64,000 nucleotides of DNA from Sphingobacterium bovisgrunnientis (lineage in GTDB: Bacteria > Bacteroidota > Bacteroidia > Sphingobacteriales > Sphingobacteriaceae). Under the pieces are notes generated by a model. It was not told where the DNA came from. It searched no databases and was given only the letters and a program-made list of their open reading frames with translations. How positions within the stretch are numbered: the first letter of the stretch is position 1; each line of letters begins with the position of its first letter. A program made the translations under genes and the position numbers. Below, one piece after another: positions 9,148-17,985 of this stretch. The stretch lies in assembly GCF_009829085.1 (NCBI RefSeq), contig NZ_WUQY01000025.1, positions 1 through 64,000 of the forward strand, given 5' to 3'.

Positions 9148-9957
9148 TTAACTTATATATCCTTTTACGTATTGCTGAGTTATTGGATTTTGAGGATTCA
9201 TCAATACATCTTCGGTCTTTCCAAATTCTACTACCTCACCGTTATAAACGAATATTATATAGTCTGAGACACGACGTGCTTGACGAAGGATATGTGTTAC
9301 TAGTACGATTGTATAATCTTTCTTTAAATCGATTAATAGGTTTTCAATAGTTTGTGTGGATATAGGGTCCAATGCTGAAGTACTCTCATCACCAAGTATT
9401 ATTTCGGGCTGAACAGCCAATCCACGTGCTAAACACAATCTTTGTTGCTGACCAATGGATAATCCTGTTGCCGAACTATCAAGACGATCTTTTACTTCAT
9501 CCCAAAGTCCCACATTTCGGAGTTGAGTCTCTACAATTTGCTCCAAAACCTTTTTGTTTTTCTCGCCATGAATTTTAGGACCATAAGCTACATTCTCAAA
9601 AATAGACATGGGTAGAGGGAATGGTCTTTGCGAAAGCAATCCCATTTTCTTACGTATATGTGTGACTTCAGCATCTTTCGCGTAAATATCTTCACCATTT
9701 ACCAAAACCGAACCTGTAACATTCACTTCTTTGGAATCATCCATCAGACGATTTAATGTTTTCAGTAATGTAGTTTTACCACAACCTGATGGACCAATAA
9801 TAGAAGTAATTGAATTATTGGGAAAATCAAGATTGATATTCTTTAATATATGTGCTCCTTCGATATGTACATTCAAATCCTTGATTTGAATATGTGGTGT
9901 ATTGGGAAGGACTATATTTTGTGTTTCTTTTGTTTCGATGCTAGAATGTGCGTGCAT
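9148..9957 (-). CDS. pstB: Phosphate ABC transporter ATP-binding protein
   Basis: PstB is the ATPase of the high-affinity phosphate importer. Walker A is GPSGCGKTT (residues 55-63), the Q-loop region is LLSQRPFPLP, the signature is LSIGQQQR (166-173) and Walker B runs into GDESTSALDP (189-198). Two positions differ from the usual family wording: the signature has Ile for the first Gly of LSGGQ, and the residue after the catalytic Glu is Ser rather than Pro. Both catalytic acidic residues are present. The start overlaps pstA by 46 bp. The operon order is pstS, pstC, pstA, pstB. No phoU follows. Confidence 0.93.
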   Translation of the reverse strand: MHAHSSIETKETQNIVLPNTPHIQIKDLNVHIEGAHILKNINLDFPNNSITSIIGPSGCGKTTLLKTLNRLMDDSKEVNVTGSVLVNGEDIYAKDAEVTHIRKKMGLLSQRPFPLPMSIFENVAYGPKIHGEKNKKVLEQIVETQLRNVGLWDEVKDRLDSSATGLSIGQQQRLCLARGLAVQPEIILGDESTSALDPISTQTIENLLIDLKKDYTIVLVTHILRQARRVSDYIIFVYNGEVVEFGKTEDVLMNPQNPITQQYVKGYIS

Positions 9958-10766
9958 ATGACAATAATAAGAATGATCAATGTAAGTACTAAAGCAGAAG
10001 CGTAGGCTCTACCTTGTACTTCTGGAATAGGACTACTTAATTGAAAAAATATGGCTAATGGTAAAGTTGCTGCTGGTTCATCAATGTATTTTGGTAGATT
10101 ATCCGAAAAACCTGTTGTTAATAGTACGCCTGCAACATCGCCTATAGCACGGCCGAATGCCAATAATATAGCCGTAAAAATTCCTGGTTTGATATATTTG
10201 AGTAATACTTTAGCAGTTTCCCAAGTGGTAGCACCCAAAGATTTTGTTACATTTTTTAAATCAATAGGAATAGTTTTCAATAATTCATCTAGTGTCCGTA
10301 CAACGATAGGAATTGTTAATAATGTAATGGTGATTACGCCACCCAACAAAGAGGCACGTATACCAAGCCAAACCATAATACTAAAAGCTATAGCTCCGTA
10401 AACAATAGATGGTATACCAAATAATACATCGAATAATAATTTGGAAGACTTTTCAAGAAATGAACCTTTCTTAACGTACATATTTAGGTACAAAGCGATT
10501 GGGATACCTACTATTGTTGCTAAAACTGTAGAAAGACCTGCAAGATATAAAGATCCCAAAATAGCATTAAAAATTCCACCACCTTTTCCAATGTAAAATC
10601 CACCTTGAGGAGATTGAGAAATCATTTCCCAACTGATGTAGGGCAATCCTTTGTACAGGATAATTCCAATGATTAGAAATAAAGAACCTGTAATACTGAT
10701 GCCCGAAATTTGCATCAATATCTTAGCGATTTTTTCGCTTCTTAATCTTCTGTTAATATTTGACAT
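9912..10766 (-). CDS. pstA: Phosphate ABC transporter permease PstA
   Basis: One of two permease subunits forming the membrane channel of the phosphate importer. It is 284 residues long with about six hydrophobic membrane segments and the permease EAA-type loop SLGATTWETAKVLL, which docks onto PstB. GRAIGDVAGVLL is typical of PstA. The start codon overlaps the pstC stop (TAATG), so the two are translationally coupled. Confidence 0.93.
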   Translation of the reverse strand: MSNINRRLRSEKIAKILMQISGISITGSLFLIIGIILYKGLPYISWEMISQSPQGGFYIGKGGGIFNAILGSLYLAGLSTVLATIVGIPIALYLNMYVKKGSFLEKSSKLLFDVLFGIPSIVYGAIAFSIMVWLGIRASLLGGVITITLLTIPIVVRTLDELLKTIPIDLKNVTKSLGATTWETAKVLLKYIKPGIFTAILLAFGRAIGDVAGVLLTTGFSDNLPKYIDEPAATLPLAIFFQLSSPIPEVQGRAYASALVLTLIILIIVICTHILASKQKKHKI

Positions 10767-11653
10767 TAAGCGTGTTCCTCCAATCTATTTAAAATAATTC
10801 TTGAAATGAGGTTAAACCCAAAAATAATTACAAATAGGAGCAATGCTGCAAACATTAACGCCGCGTCATACAATGGAATTGACATCATTTCACCAAAATT
10901 ATTAGCAATCAAAGCGGGGATTGGATAACCTGCATCAAATAAGGATTGAGGTACTTTAGGTATATTACCACAAACCATCAATACGGCAACCGTTTCACCG
11001 AACGCACGTGAGACTGCTAACACGATAGAGGCTATAATTCCAGGTTTCGCCTTGCGCAATACAACTTTTTGGATAGTTTCCCATTTTGTTGCACCTAAGG
11101 ATAGGGATGCTGCCTTTAGTTCATTAGGGATAGTTTTTAAAACTTCCACCATAATACTAATCATTATCGGAAATATCATTACAGACAGCACAATGCCTCC
11201 TGCAAGAACAGAATAACCAGTGGTACTTACATTGAATATCGGTGCAATCCATTCTGAAATTAATGGAACAACAAACAATACCCCCCATACACCGTAAAGT
11301 ACTGGAGGAATTGCTGCCAATACATTCATTAATGGCAATACGGATTTGCGCAATCTATCAGAAGCATATTCGACCAAGTAGGTTGCAGCTAGTATACATA
11401 ATGGAACTGATATGATTAATGATATGAAGGTAACCCACAATGTGCCCATGATAAAAGGAAGGAAACCGAAATTTCCTTTTTGCGGTGACCATACTTTTTC
11501 GGTTAAGATGGAGAATAAATTCACACTGTCAAGTAAAGGAGAAGCTTTCAGTGCTAAACCAATAATAATTAATACGACCACAGATAATGATATGATTAAA
11601 AGTGACCGCGACAGATTTTTGGCAATAGAATCTTTTAGTAATCTAAGTTTCAT
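10766..11653 (-). CDS. pstC: Phosphate ABC transporter permease PstC
   Basis: This is the second permease subunit, 295 residues, with about six membrane segments. The docking loop reads SLGATKWETIQKVVL and is followed by SRAFGETVAVLM, the PstC version of the motif. Its start overlaps the pstS stop by one base (TAATG), and its stop overlaps the pstA start in the same way. This indicates a tightly coupled operon. Confidence 0.93.
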   Translation of the reverse strand: MKLRLLKDSIAKNLSRSLLIISLSVVVLIIIGLALKASPLLDSVNLFSILTEKVWSPQKGNFGFLPFIMGTLWVTFISLIISVPLCILAATYLVEYASDRLRKSVLPLMNVLAAIPPVLYGVWGVLFVVPLISEWIAPIFNVSTTGYSVLAGGIVLSVMIFPIMISIMVEVLKTIPNELKAASLSLGATKWETIQKVVLRKAKPGIIASIVLAVSRAFGETVAVLMVCGNIPKVPQSLFDAGYPIPALIANNFGEMMSIPLYDAALMFAALLLFVIIFGFNLISRIILNRLEEHA

Positions 11654-12624
11654 TATCTGTTTAATTTATCTAATTCGTGTGCGCGTTGTTGATCTGTGAG
11701 CGGCACATATCCATTTTCTAATAAATAGCCTTGTTGATTTTTATCCAAAATGAAACGAATGAATTCTTTTATTAGTTTACTATTATTATCATTCTTGATG
11801 ACAAATAAAAGCTCGCGCGTAGGAGGAGAAGGGTATTTACCCAAAGCGACAGCTTCCGTCAGTTCATCGAGATCTGCATAGAAATTTTCTTCTGGATCAA
11901 TTTTGCCATTCTTGTTTTGATCGATCGGGATCACTTCAATATTAGCCGTGGTTTTCTTGGTTTGAAGGTCATATATATAATTAATATTGTTAAAACCTAT
12001 CGCATTTGGACTATCTTTAATTGCTTGTGCTACGCCCGGATCACCAAATATTCCAACACCTTTAAGATCTTCTTGGGTTTTATCGAAAAATTTAGCCCAA
12101 GTTTCTGCCGCTCCAGCCGCGTCAGAGCGTACATAAACTCCTAGAGGAGAATGTGAAAATCTATTATCGATAGCTTTCCAAGTTTTATATCTCGAATGTA
12201 TAAAGATTTTCTCTAACTCTTCTTGTGTCAAACCTCTTCCTTTGATTAAGTTTGCGTTGGGATGGCTTGAGTTGAAAGTCCCCAATACAGCATCTTTAGC
12301 TACGAAAATTGGGTAAGCGCCTTTCTCGACTTCTTGTGGATGCAAATCACGAGACACTAGACCTATATCGGTCATATTCGTAAGTACATCGGCTATTCCT
12401 TTTCCTGCACCACCTGCAGAAATATTAAAACGTACGTTAGGATGTAATTTTTTGAAATCTTCCCCCCATAATACAACAATCGGGTATAATGCAAATGCCC
12501 CAGAAATGGAGATTGTCCCCACAAATCCAGTCTTTTCATCATAACCCTCTTTGACTTTAGGTGCGCATGCACTGCATATAATTGAAAGAATTAATACTTT
12601 AGTTAATGATTTTGTTAATTTCAT
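11653..12624 (-). CDS. pstS: Phosphate-binding lipoprotein PstS
   Basis: PstS captures inorganic phosphate and delivers it to PstC/PstA. The protein (323 residues) has a signal peptide with two candidate lipid cysteines (CSAC, residues 17-20). It then has the binding-protein blocks TISISGAFALYP, SAGGAGKGIADV (phosphate loop) and DIGLVSRDL. The later stretch VYVRSDAAGAAETWAKFF also fits the phosphate-binding family. It is the first gene of the operon and is divergent from the sulfite reductase gene, with 164 bp between them. Confidence 0.9.
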   Translation of the reverse strand: MKLTKSLTKVLILSIICSACAPKVKEGYDEKTGFVGTISISGAFALYPIVVLWGEDFKKLHPNVRFNISAGGAGKGIADVLTNMTDIGLVSRDLHPQEVEKGAYPIFVAKDAVLGTFNSSHPNANLIKGRGLTQEELEKIFIHSRYKTWKAIDNRFSHSPLGVYVRSDAAGAAETWAKFFDKTQEDLKGVGIFGDPGVAQAIKDSPNAIGFNNINYIYDLQTKKTTANIEVIPIDQNKNGKIDPEENFYADLDELTEAVALGKYPSPPTRELLFVIKNDNNSKLIKEFIRFILDKNQQGYLLENGYVPLTDQQRAHELDKLNR

Positions 12625-12788
12625 TAATTATATTTACGAATATTATAAAATAAAATATTTCTACAAATATATACTAAATTGGTAGAATATATAGCTTTTA
12701 TAGCTTTTATTTTTTACCTTTGTACCGTGTTATTTGAAAAAGTAACAGTAGAAGAGATTTAAACGAGGAATGCTACTTACTTTAAACC
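12625..12788. promoter_or_regulatory. divergent promoter region of pstS and the sulfate cluster
   Basis: A -7-type TATATTTG reads toward pstS (plus-strand 12664-12671). A -7-type TACCTTTG reads toward the sulfite reductase gene (12715-12722). I see no good -33 TTTG for either at the usual spacing, so both may need an activator. Between them is a 9-bp tandem repeat, TAGCTTTTA twice (12692-12709). Confidence 0.45.
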
Positions 12789-14894
12789 ATGCAAAGTTTT
12801 AGAACAGAATTAGAAAACCCAGTTGTAGAGCAAGAGATTATAGAACTCGAGCGTAAGATTAGAGCTTATCAGGAAGGACAAATTCCAGATGAGAAGTTTC
12901 GTTCGTTACGATTGGCAAGAGGAGTGTATGGACAGCGCCAACCGGGGGTACAAATGGTGCGCATTAAATTACCTTTTGGTAAAGTTACTTTTAAGCAAAT
13001 ATTAAAAATTGCAGATATTTCGGATGAATATGCTTCCAAAAATTTGCACTTGACTACACGTCAAGATATACAAATACACTACGTTAGTTTAGATAAAACA
13101 CCAGAATTGTGGGCTAAATTAGCAGAAGATGATATTACGCTGCGTGAGGCATGTGGTAATACTGTTCGTAATGTGACAGCATCGCCTACAGCAGGAATCG
13201 ATCCATTAGAGCCATTTGATGTATCACCATATGCGCATAAAACTTTCGAATATTTCTTACGAAACCCGATTTGTGCCGAAATGGGACGTAAAATTAAGAT
13301 TTCCTTTTCTAGTTCAGACCGAGATACAGCATTCTCTTATATACATGACTTTGGATTTATTCCGAAAGTGAAAATTGTAAATGGAGAAGAGGTAAGAGGT
13401 TTCAAAGTATTGCTTGGTGGTGGGTTAGGCTCACAGCCTTTATTGGCGCACGAAATCTTTGATTTCTTAGCAGAAGATCAAATTATTCCTTACATGGAAG
13501 CGACTTTACGTGTATTTGATCGTCATGGCGAACGCAATAACCGTAATAAAGCGCGTTTCAAATACCTAGTTCAAAAATTAGGTTTGGAAGAAGTATTGCG
13601 TTTGATTGAAGAAGAAAAAGTAGCTATCAAAAATAAATCTGTTGTTGTAAACAGAGAAGCTATACAGCAGCCTGCAGCGCCAACTTCGGTAGTGACACCT
13701 GTAGAACCAATTGATGCCGCAAAATATCAAGTATGGCGCGCCACTAATGTTTTTGAACAAAAACAAAAAGGTTTTTTTGGTGTGTATGTGAAAATTTTGA
13801 CTGGTGATATTCCGACTTCAAAAGCGAGAGAATTAGTTGCTGGAATCCGCGATCACATTGCAGATGATATTCGTATTACACAAAATCAAAATTTACTTTT
13901 CAAATATGTACGTGAGGAGTCATTGCCACACTTGTTTAATTTGTTTACACAATTAGGCATAGCAAATGCTGGTTTTGATAGTACAGCAGACGTAACGACT
14001 TGTCCTGGTACGGATACCTGTAATTTGGGTATTTCAAATTCTACCGAAATGGCGCGCGTTATTGAGCAATATATCCATGAATTCCATGAGGAATTTGTGT
14101 ACGAGCAAGATTTGAAAATCAAGATTTCGGGTTGTATGAACTCTTGCGGTCAACATGGTTTGGCACATATTGGTTTTCATGGTAGCTCCGTAAAAGCTGA
14201 AGGAAAAGTAGTTCCGGCAGCACAAGTTATGTTAGGTGGAGGTACAATTGGTGATGGTAAAGGTCGTGTCGCAGAGCGTGTTATCAAGGTTCCGACAAAG
14301 CGTGTGTTGCAAGTGGTTGACTTGGTTTTAGTTGATTACAAACAAAATAGATTAGGAGAAGAAAACTTTCATGCGTATTATGATCGTCAAGGAAAAGACT
14401 ATTTCTATCGCTTGTTAAAACCACTTTCTGATTTGACTACATTGACGGCAGATGAGTTTGTTGATTGGGGTCATGAAGGTACATTCGCAACCGCTATTGG
14501 TGTAGGAGAATGTGCTGGTGTGGTTATCGACTTAGTGGCTACACTTTTATTAGAATCAGAAGAAAAAATTGAATGGGCGAACAAAGCTTTTGACAATAGT
14601 CAATATGCAGATGCAATTTACCATGCCTACAGTGCATTTGTGTGGACTGCAAAAGCTCTATTATTGGATAAAGGTGTAAATGCAAGTACGCAAACTGCAG
14701 TTATCAATGAGTTTGATGCACGCTATGTGCAAGAAGGACTTTTTTCTTTCCCTACATCATTCGCAGAGCGCGTCTTGCAAATAAATAAATATGAACCTTC
14801 TAAAGAGTTTGCTGAAGTATTCATCAAGCAAGCAACAGCTTTTTCTTATGAAGCTGCAGAACGTAGAGAGTCATTACGCGTAGTAAACAGTTAA
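12789..14894 (+). CDS. Siroheme sulfite reductase with HEPN-like C-terminal domain
   Basis: This is the assimilatory sulfite (or nitrite) reductase reducing sulfite to sulfide in the cytoplasm. The first 550 residues hold the duplicated ferredoxin-like and siroheme/4Fe-4S halves. LTTRQDIQIH is the siroheme-contacting block of the first half. The cluster ligands are Cys405 and Cys411 (TTCPGTDTC) and Cys449 and Cys453 (CMNSC). Residues from about 560 to 701 form an extra all-helical domain (YADAIYHAYSAFVWTAKALL), which I read as HEPN-like; simple enzymes of this family end near 550-570. The cys neighbours favour sulfite over nitrite. No flavoprotein subunit is nearby, so ferredoxin is the likely donor. 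It leads a co-directional cluster. Confidence 0.9.
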   Translation: MQSFRTELENPVVEQEIIELERKIRAYQEGQIPDEKFRSLRLARGVYGQRQPGVQMVRIKLPFGKVTFKQILKIADISDEYASKNLHLTTRQDIQIHYVSLDKTPELWAKLAEDDITLREACGNTVRNVTASPTAGIDPLEPFDVSPYAHKTFEYFLRNPICAEMGRKIKISFSSSDRDTAFSYIHDFGFIPKVKIVNGEEVRGFKVLLGGGLGSQPLLAHEIFDFLAEDQIIPYMEATLRVFDRHGERNNRNKARFKYLVQKLGLEEVLRLIEEEKVAIKNKSVVVNREAIQQPAAPTSVVTPVEPIDAAKYQVWRATNVFEQKQKGFFGVYVKILTGDIPTSKARELVAGIRDHIADDIRITQNQNLLFKYVREESLPHLFNLFTQLGIANAGFDSTADVTTCPGTDTCNLGISNSTEMARVIEQYIHEFHEEFVYEQDLKIKISGCMNSCGQHGLAHIGFHGSSVKAEGKVVPAAQVMLGGGTIGDGKGRVAERVIKVPTKRVLQVVDLVLVDYKQNRLGEENFHAYYDRQGKDYFYRLLKPLSDLTTLTADEFVDWGHEGTFATAIGVGECAGVVIDLVATLLLESEEKIEWANKAFDNSQYADAIYHAYSAFVWTAKALLLDKGVNASTQTAVINEFDARYVQEGLFSFPTSFAERVLQINKYEPSKEFAEVFIKQATAFSYEAAERRESLRVVNS

Positions 14895-14905
14895 GGAGAG
14901 GTAGA

Positions 14906-15673
14906 ATGAGTGAAGTGAAACCATTTGTAACACTAGTCGGAGCTGGTCCAGGTGATCCCGATTTGATTACATTAAAAGGTATTAAAGCCATCAAAGAAGC
15001 TGATGTAATTCTGTACGATGCTTTGGTAAATGAAGAATTATTAGATTATGCAAAAGAATCTTGTACAAAGATTTATGTAGGTAAACGTGCAGAACGGATG
15101 TCTACTTCACAAGATTATATCAATAAATTATTAGTTGACTATGCGTTGACGCATGGTCATGTCGTAAGGTTGAAAGGTGGAGATCCATTTGTATTTGGAC
15201 GTGGTGGAGAAGAGTTAGATTATATTCGTCAATTTGATATTCCAACGGCTGTTGTACCTGGGATTTCTTCTTCGGTAGGTTTGACTGGTTTGCAACAAAT
15301 TCCATTGACCTATCGCGGCATAAGTGAGAGTTTTTGGGTGATAACAGGTTCAACTTCAGATGGACTTTTGTCGGAAGATTTACGTCATGCTGTTAAAACT
15401 AATGCTACAGTAGTAGTTCTGATGGGTTATTCTAAGTTGCAAAAAATCATTGAATTATATCAAGAAAATGGTAGAGGTAATTTACCAATAGCATTGATTC
15501 AAAATGGTTCGTTAGAAAATGAGCGTTTAGCAATTGGTACGATAGATACCATTATGGAACAAGTTCATAAAAATCTTTTAGGTGTGCCTGCAATTATTGT
15601 TTTGGGTGAAGTGGTTGCAAAGCACCAATCTTTCCAAAAGTTAAAACAAGAGATCCAACATTTAGAAGCTTAA
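14906..15673 (+). CDS. cobA: Uroporphyrinogen-III C-methyltransferase
   Basis: SUMT methylates uroporphyrinogen III twice with S-adenosylmethionine to give precorrin-2, the first committed step to siroheme. Recognisable blocks are VTLVGAGPGDPDLITLKG at the N-terminus, VRLKGGDPFVFGRGGEE and VVPGISSSVG. The length of 255 residues fits a stand-alone enzyme. A strong ribosome site (GGAGAGG) sits just before the ATG, and the stop is directly followed by the ATG of the next siroheme gene. The product supplies the sulfite reductase encoded upstream. Confidence 0.93.
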   Translation: MSEVKPFVTLVGAGPGDPDLITLKGIKAIKEADVILYDALVNEELLDYAKESCTKIYVGKRAERMSTSQDYINKLLVDYALTHGHVVRLKGGDPFVFGRGGEELDYIRQFDIPTAVVPGISSSVGLTGLQQIPLTYRGISESFWVITGSTSDGLLSEDLRHAVKTNATVVVLMGYSKLQKIIELYQENGRGNLPIALIQNGSLENERLAIGTIDTIMEQVHKNLLGVPAIIVLGEVVAKHQSFQKLKQEIQHLEA

Positions 15674-16249
15674 ATGAATACGCTGTTTCCAATTTTCGTT
15701 AAAATGAACCAGATTCAAACCCTTTTAGTGGGGGCTGGACCGGTTGGTTTGGAGAAATTGCAAGCTATATTTCGTAGTTCTCCATTAGCGAAAGTAAAGA
15801 TTGTTGCGGAACAAATTATCCCAGAAGTTTTTGAATTCATTGCGGATAAAGAAACAATTCAATTAGAGCGACGTAGCTTTCAAGAGTCGGATTTGGATGG
15901 AAAGGATTTGGTTGTAGTAGCGAGTAACAATCCTGAATTAAATAAGCAGATTCGTGATTTGACTACTAAACGCCATATTATGTTGAATGTAGCGGATAAA
16001 CCAGATTTATGTGATTTCTACTTGGGATCTATCGTCCAAAAAGGAAACTTAAAAATTGGTATTTCAACAAATGGTAAATCACCGACAATGGCAAAACGAT
16101 TAAAAGAATTTTTTAATGAGATATTGCCAGAAGAAATTGACGAAACATTGGAGTTGTTGCAAGAATATAGAAATCAATTGCGTGGTGATTTGGAACATAA
16201 GATTAAGCAGTTAAATGCGCATACACAAGAAATAGTAAGTAAGAAATAG
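15674..16249 (+). CDS. Precorrin-2 dehydrogenase / sirohydrochlorin ferrochelatase-like
   Basis: This corresponds to the NAD-dependent half of CysG, or Met8p. It oxidises precorrin-2 to sirohydrochlorin and may insert iron to finish siroheme. The NAD-binding start LLVGAGPVGLEK follows a short strand. The block NVADKPDLCDFYLGSIVQKG and the STNGKSPTMAKRLKE stretch are family hallmarks. The start codon directly abuts the cobA stop, so the two are coupled. The length of 191 residues is normal for the stand-alone version. Confidence 0.9.
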   Translation: MNTLFPIFVKMNQIQTLLVGAGPVGLEKLQAIFRSSPLAKVKIVAEQIIPEVFEFIADKETIQLERRSFQESDLDGKDLVVVASNNPELNKQIRDLTTKRHIMLNVADKPDLCDFYLGSIVQKGNLKIGISTNGKSPTMAKRLKEFFNEILPEEIDETLELLQEYRNQLRGDLEHKIKQLNAHTQEIVSKK

Positions 16250-16252
16250 GGT

Positions 16253-16951
16253 ATGATTGATCATTTGAGAGCAAGTTTAAAAGGTTTGAATGCTGCACAA
16301 ATTATCCAATATATCACGGATAATTATGGCAATAGAGCTGTTTTTTCAACATCTTTCGGTATAGAAGATCAGGTGCTGACGCAGTTAATTGATGATGCAG
16401 GTGGGAAGATCGATGTTTTCACTTTGGAGACTGGACGTTTATTTCCAGAAACTTACTATGTGTGGAACAGAACTTTAGAACGTTACAAATTACCGATAAA
16501 GGCGTATTATCCGCAATCGGCTTTAGTAGAGGAAATGGTCACTAAAAAAGGACCATCAAGCTTTTACGAAAGTGTAGAGAATAGAAAAGAATGTTGTTTC
16601 ATTCGCAAAATTGAGCCATTAAAACGTGCGATTCAAGGTTACGAAATCTGGGTAACAGGTATTCGTGCAGAGCAATCAGCTAACCGTGAAGATATGGATT
16701 TTATTGAGTGGGATGAAGCGAATCAAATTATAAAGATTCATCCATTATTCCAATGGACATTAAGCGATGTGGAATCTCATTTAAAGCAGTATAATGTTCC
16801 TTATAATCCATTGCACGACAAAGGATTTCCAAGCATTGGCTGTCAGCCTTGTACACGTGCTGTGGCACCTGGTGAAGATTTTCGTGCTGGACGCTGGTGG
16901 TGGGAAGATAAGAGCAAGAAAGAATGTGGCTTGCATGTTACCAGCAAATAA
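16253..16951 (+). CDS. cysH: Adenylylsulfate reductase, Fe-S type
   Basis: This enzyme reduces activated sulfate to sulfite using thioredoxin. The nucleotide-binding block FSTSFGIEDQ is at residues 31-40. Cysteines 114-115 (KECC) and 197-200 (CQPC) are the 4Fe-4S ligands that mark enzymes preferring APS over PAPS. The catalytic Cys225 lies in KKECGLH at the C-terminus. No APS kinase (cysC) is in the cluster, which agrees with direct use of APS. It starts 3 bp after the siroheme gene and is followed by cysD and cysN. Confidence 0.92.
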   Translation: MIDHLRASLKGLNAAQIIQYITDNYGNRAVFSTSFGIEDQVLTQLIDDAGGKIDVFTLETGRLFPETYYVWNRTLERYKLPIKAYYPQSALVEEMVTKKGPSSFYESVENRKECCFIRKIEPLKRAIQGYEIWVTGIRAEQSANREDMDFIEWDEANQIIKIHPLFQWTLSDVESHLKQYNVPYNPLHDKGFPSIGCQPCTRAVAPGEDFRAGRWWWEDKSKKECGLHVTSK

Positions 16952-16995
16952 AATAGATACATAAGATAGAAAATATATACGATTAAGGGTTAAGA

Positions 16996-17886
16996 ATGGA
17001 TTATTTAGATCATTTGGAGGCGGAAGCCATTTATATTCTGCGAGAGGTTGCAGGGCAGTTTGAGAATCCTGCACTTTTGTTTTCAGGTGGAAAAGATAGT
17101 ATTACATTAGTTCATTTAGCGAAGAAAGCTTTTAGACCAGGCAAATTCCCTTTTCCGTTGGTACATATAGATACGGGGCACAATTTTCCAGAAACCATAC
17201 AATATAGAGATTGGTTGGTGGAGCAATTGGGTGAAAAGTTAATTGTCGGTTTGGTGCAAGAAAGTATTGATCAAGGAAAGGTAATCGAGCAAAAAGGTAA
17301 AAATGCAAGCCGAAATGCTTTACAAACGGTTACACTTTTGGATACTATTGAGAAAAATGGTTTTGATGCGTGTATCGGTGGTGCACGTCGTGATGAAGAG
17401 AAAGCAAGAGCGAAAGAACGTATTTTCTCGGTTCGTGATGAGTTTGGACAATGGGATCCTAAGCGTCAACGACCAGAACTTTGGAATATCTTTAATGGTA
17501 AAATTCATAAGGGAGAGAATGTTCGTATTTTCCCAATCTCTAATTGGACGGAATTGGATGTATGGAATTACATCAAACGTGAAAATATCGCGTTGCCTTC
17601 AATCTATTTCAGTCACGAGCGTGATGTAGTGTGGCGCAATGGGCAATGGATGGCTGCAGCTGAGTGTTTAAATATTGATTCGGATGATTTGGTTGAACAT
17701 AAATCTGTACGCTTCAGGACAGTAGGAGATATGACATGTACAGCTGCTGTAGGTTCTGTTGCTACAGAATTAGACGATATTATCGAAGAAATCAAAGCTT
17801 CAACTGTGAGTGAGCGTGGTGCCCGTATGGACGATAAAGTATCCGAAGCAGCGATGGAAGAACGTAAAAAACAAGGTTATTTTTAA
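16996..17886 (+). CDS. cysD: Sulfate adenylyltransferase subunit 2
   Basis: CysD is the catalytic ATP sulfurylase subunit that makes APS from sulfate and ATP, driven by GTP hydrolysis in CysN. The PP-loop SGGKDS is at residues 30-35. The blocks GGARRDEEKARAKERIFS, PISNWTELDVW and the C-terminal GARMDDKVSEAAMEERKKQGYF region (about 275-296) are typical. The length of 296 residues is close to the E. coli protein. A 99-bp spacer with an unusual periodic hairpin separates it from cysN. Confidence 0.94.
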   Translation: MDYLDHLEAEAIYILREVAGQFENPALLFSGGKDSITLVHLAKKAFRPGKFPFPLVHIDTGHNFPETIQYRDWLVEQLGEKLIVGLVQESIDQGKVIEQKGKNASRNALQTVTLLDTIEKNGFDACIGGARRDEEKARAKERIFSVRDEFGQWDPKRQRPELWNIFNGKIHKGENVRIFPISNWTELDVWNYIKRENIALPSIYFSHERDVVWRNGQWMAAAECLNIDSDDLVEHKSVRFRTVGDMTCTAAVGSVATELDDIIEEIKASTVSERGARMDDKVSEAAMEERKKQGYF

Positions 17887-17889
17887 AAG

Positions 17890-17979
17890 AGTATTTAGTA
17901 GAAAGTATTTAGTACAGAGACTTTTGTTGAGACTAAGCTTTCTAAAATCTAAATACTAAAATCTAAATACTGTAGTACT
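17890..17979. repeat. 14-bp periodic inverted repeat between cysD and cysN
   Basis: The right arm is a perfect tandem duplication of AAAATCTAAATACT (17944-17957 and 17958-17971). The left arm carries two copies of AGTATTTAGTA on the same 14-base spacing (17890-17900 and 17904-17914). The arms are complementary in the 9-base core AGTATTTAG, so the spacer transcript can fold into a long imperfect hairpin around a loop of roughly 25-30 bases. It lies inside an otherwise co-directional operon. Confidence 0.75.
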
Positions 17980-17985
17980 ATAACT

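Noticed and set aside
12770-12800. Tiny upstream frame (ATG at 12770, about 10 codons) overlapping the sulfite reductase start
   Set aside because: It is too short, poorly placed behind the GAGGA run and in another frame. It probably occurs by chance.
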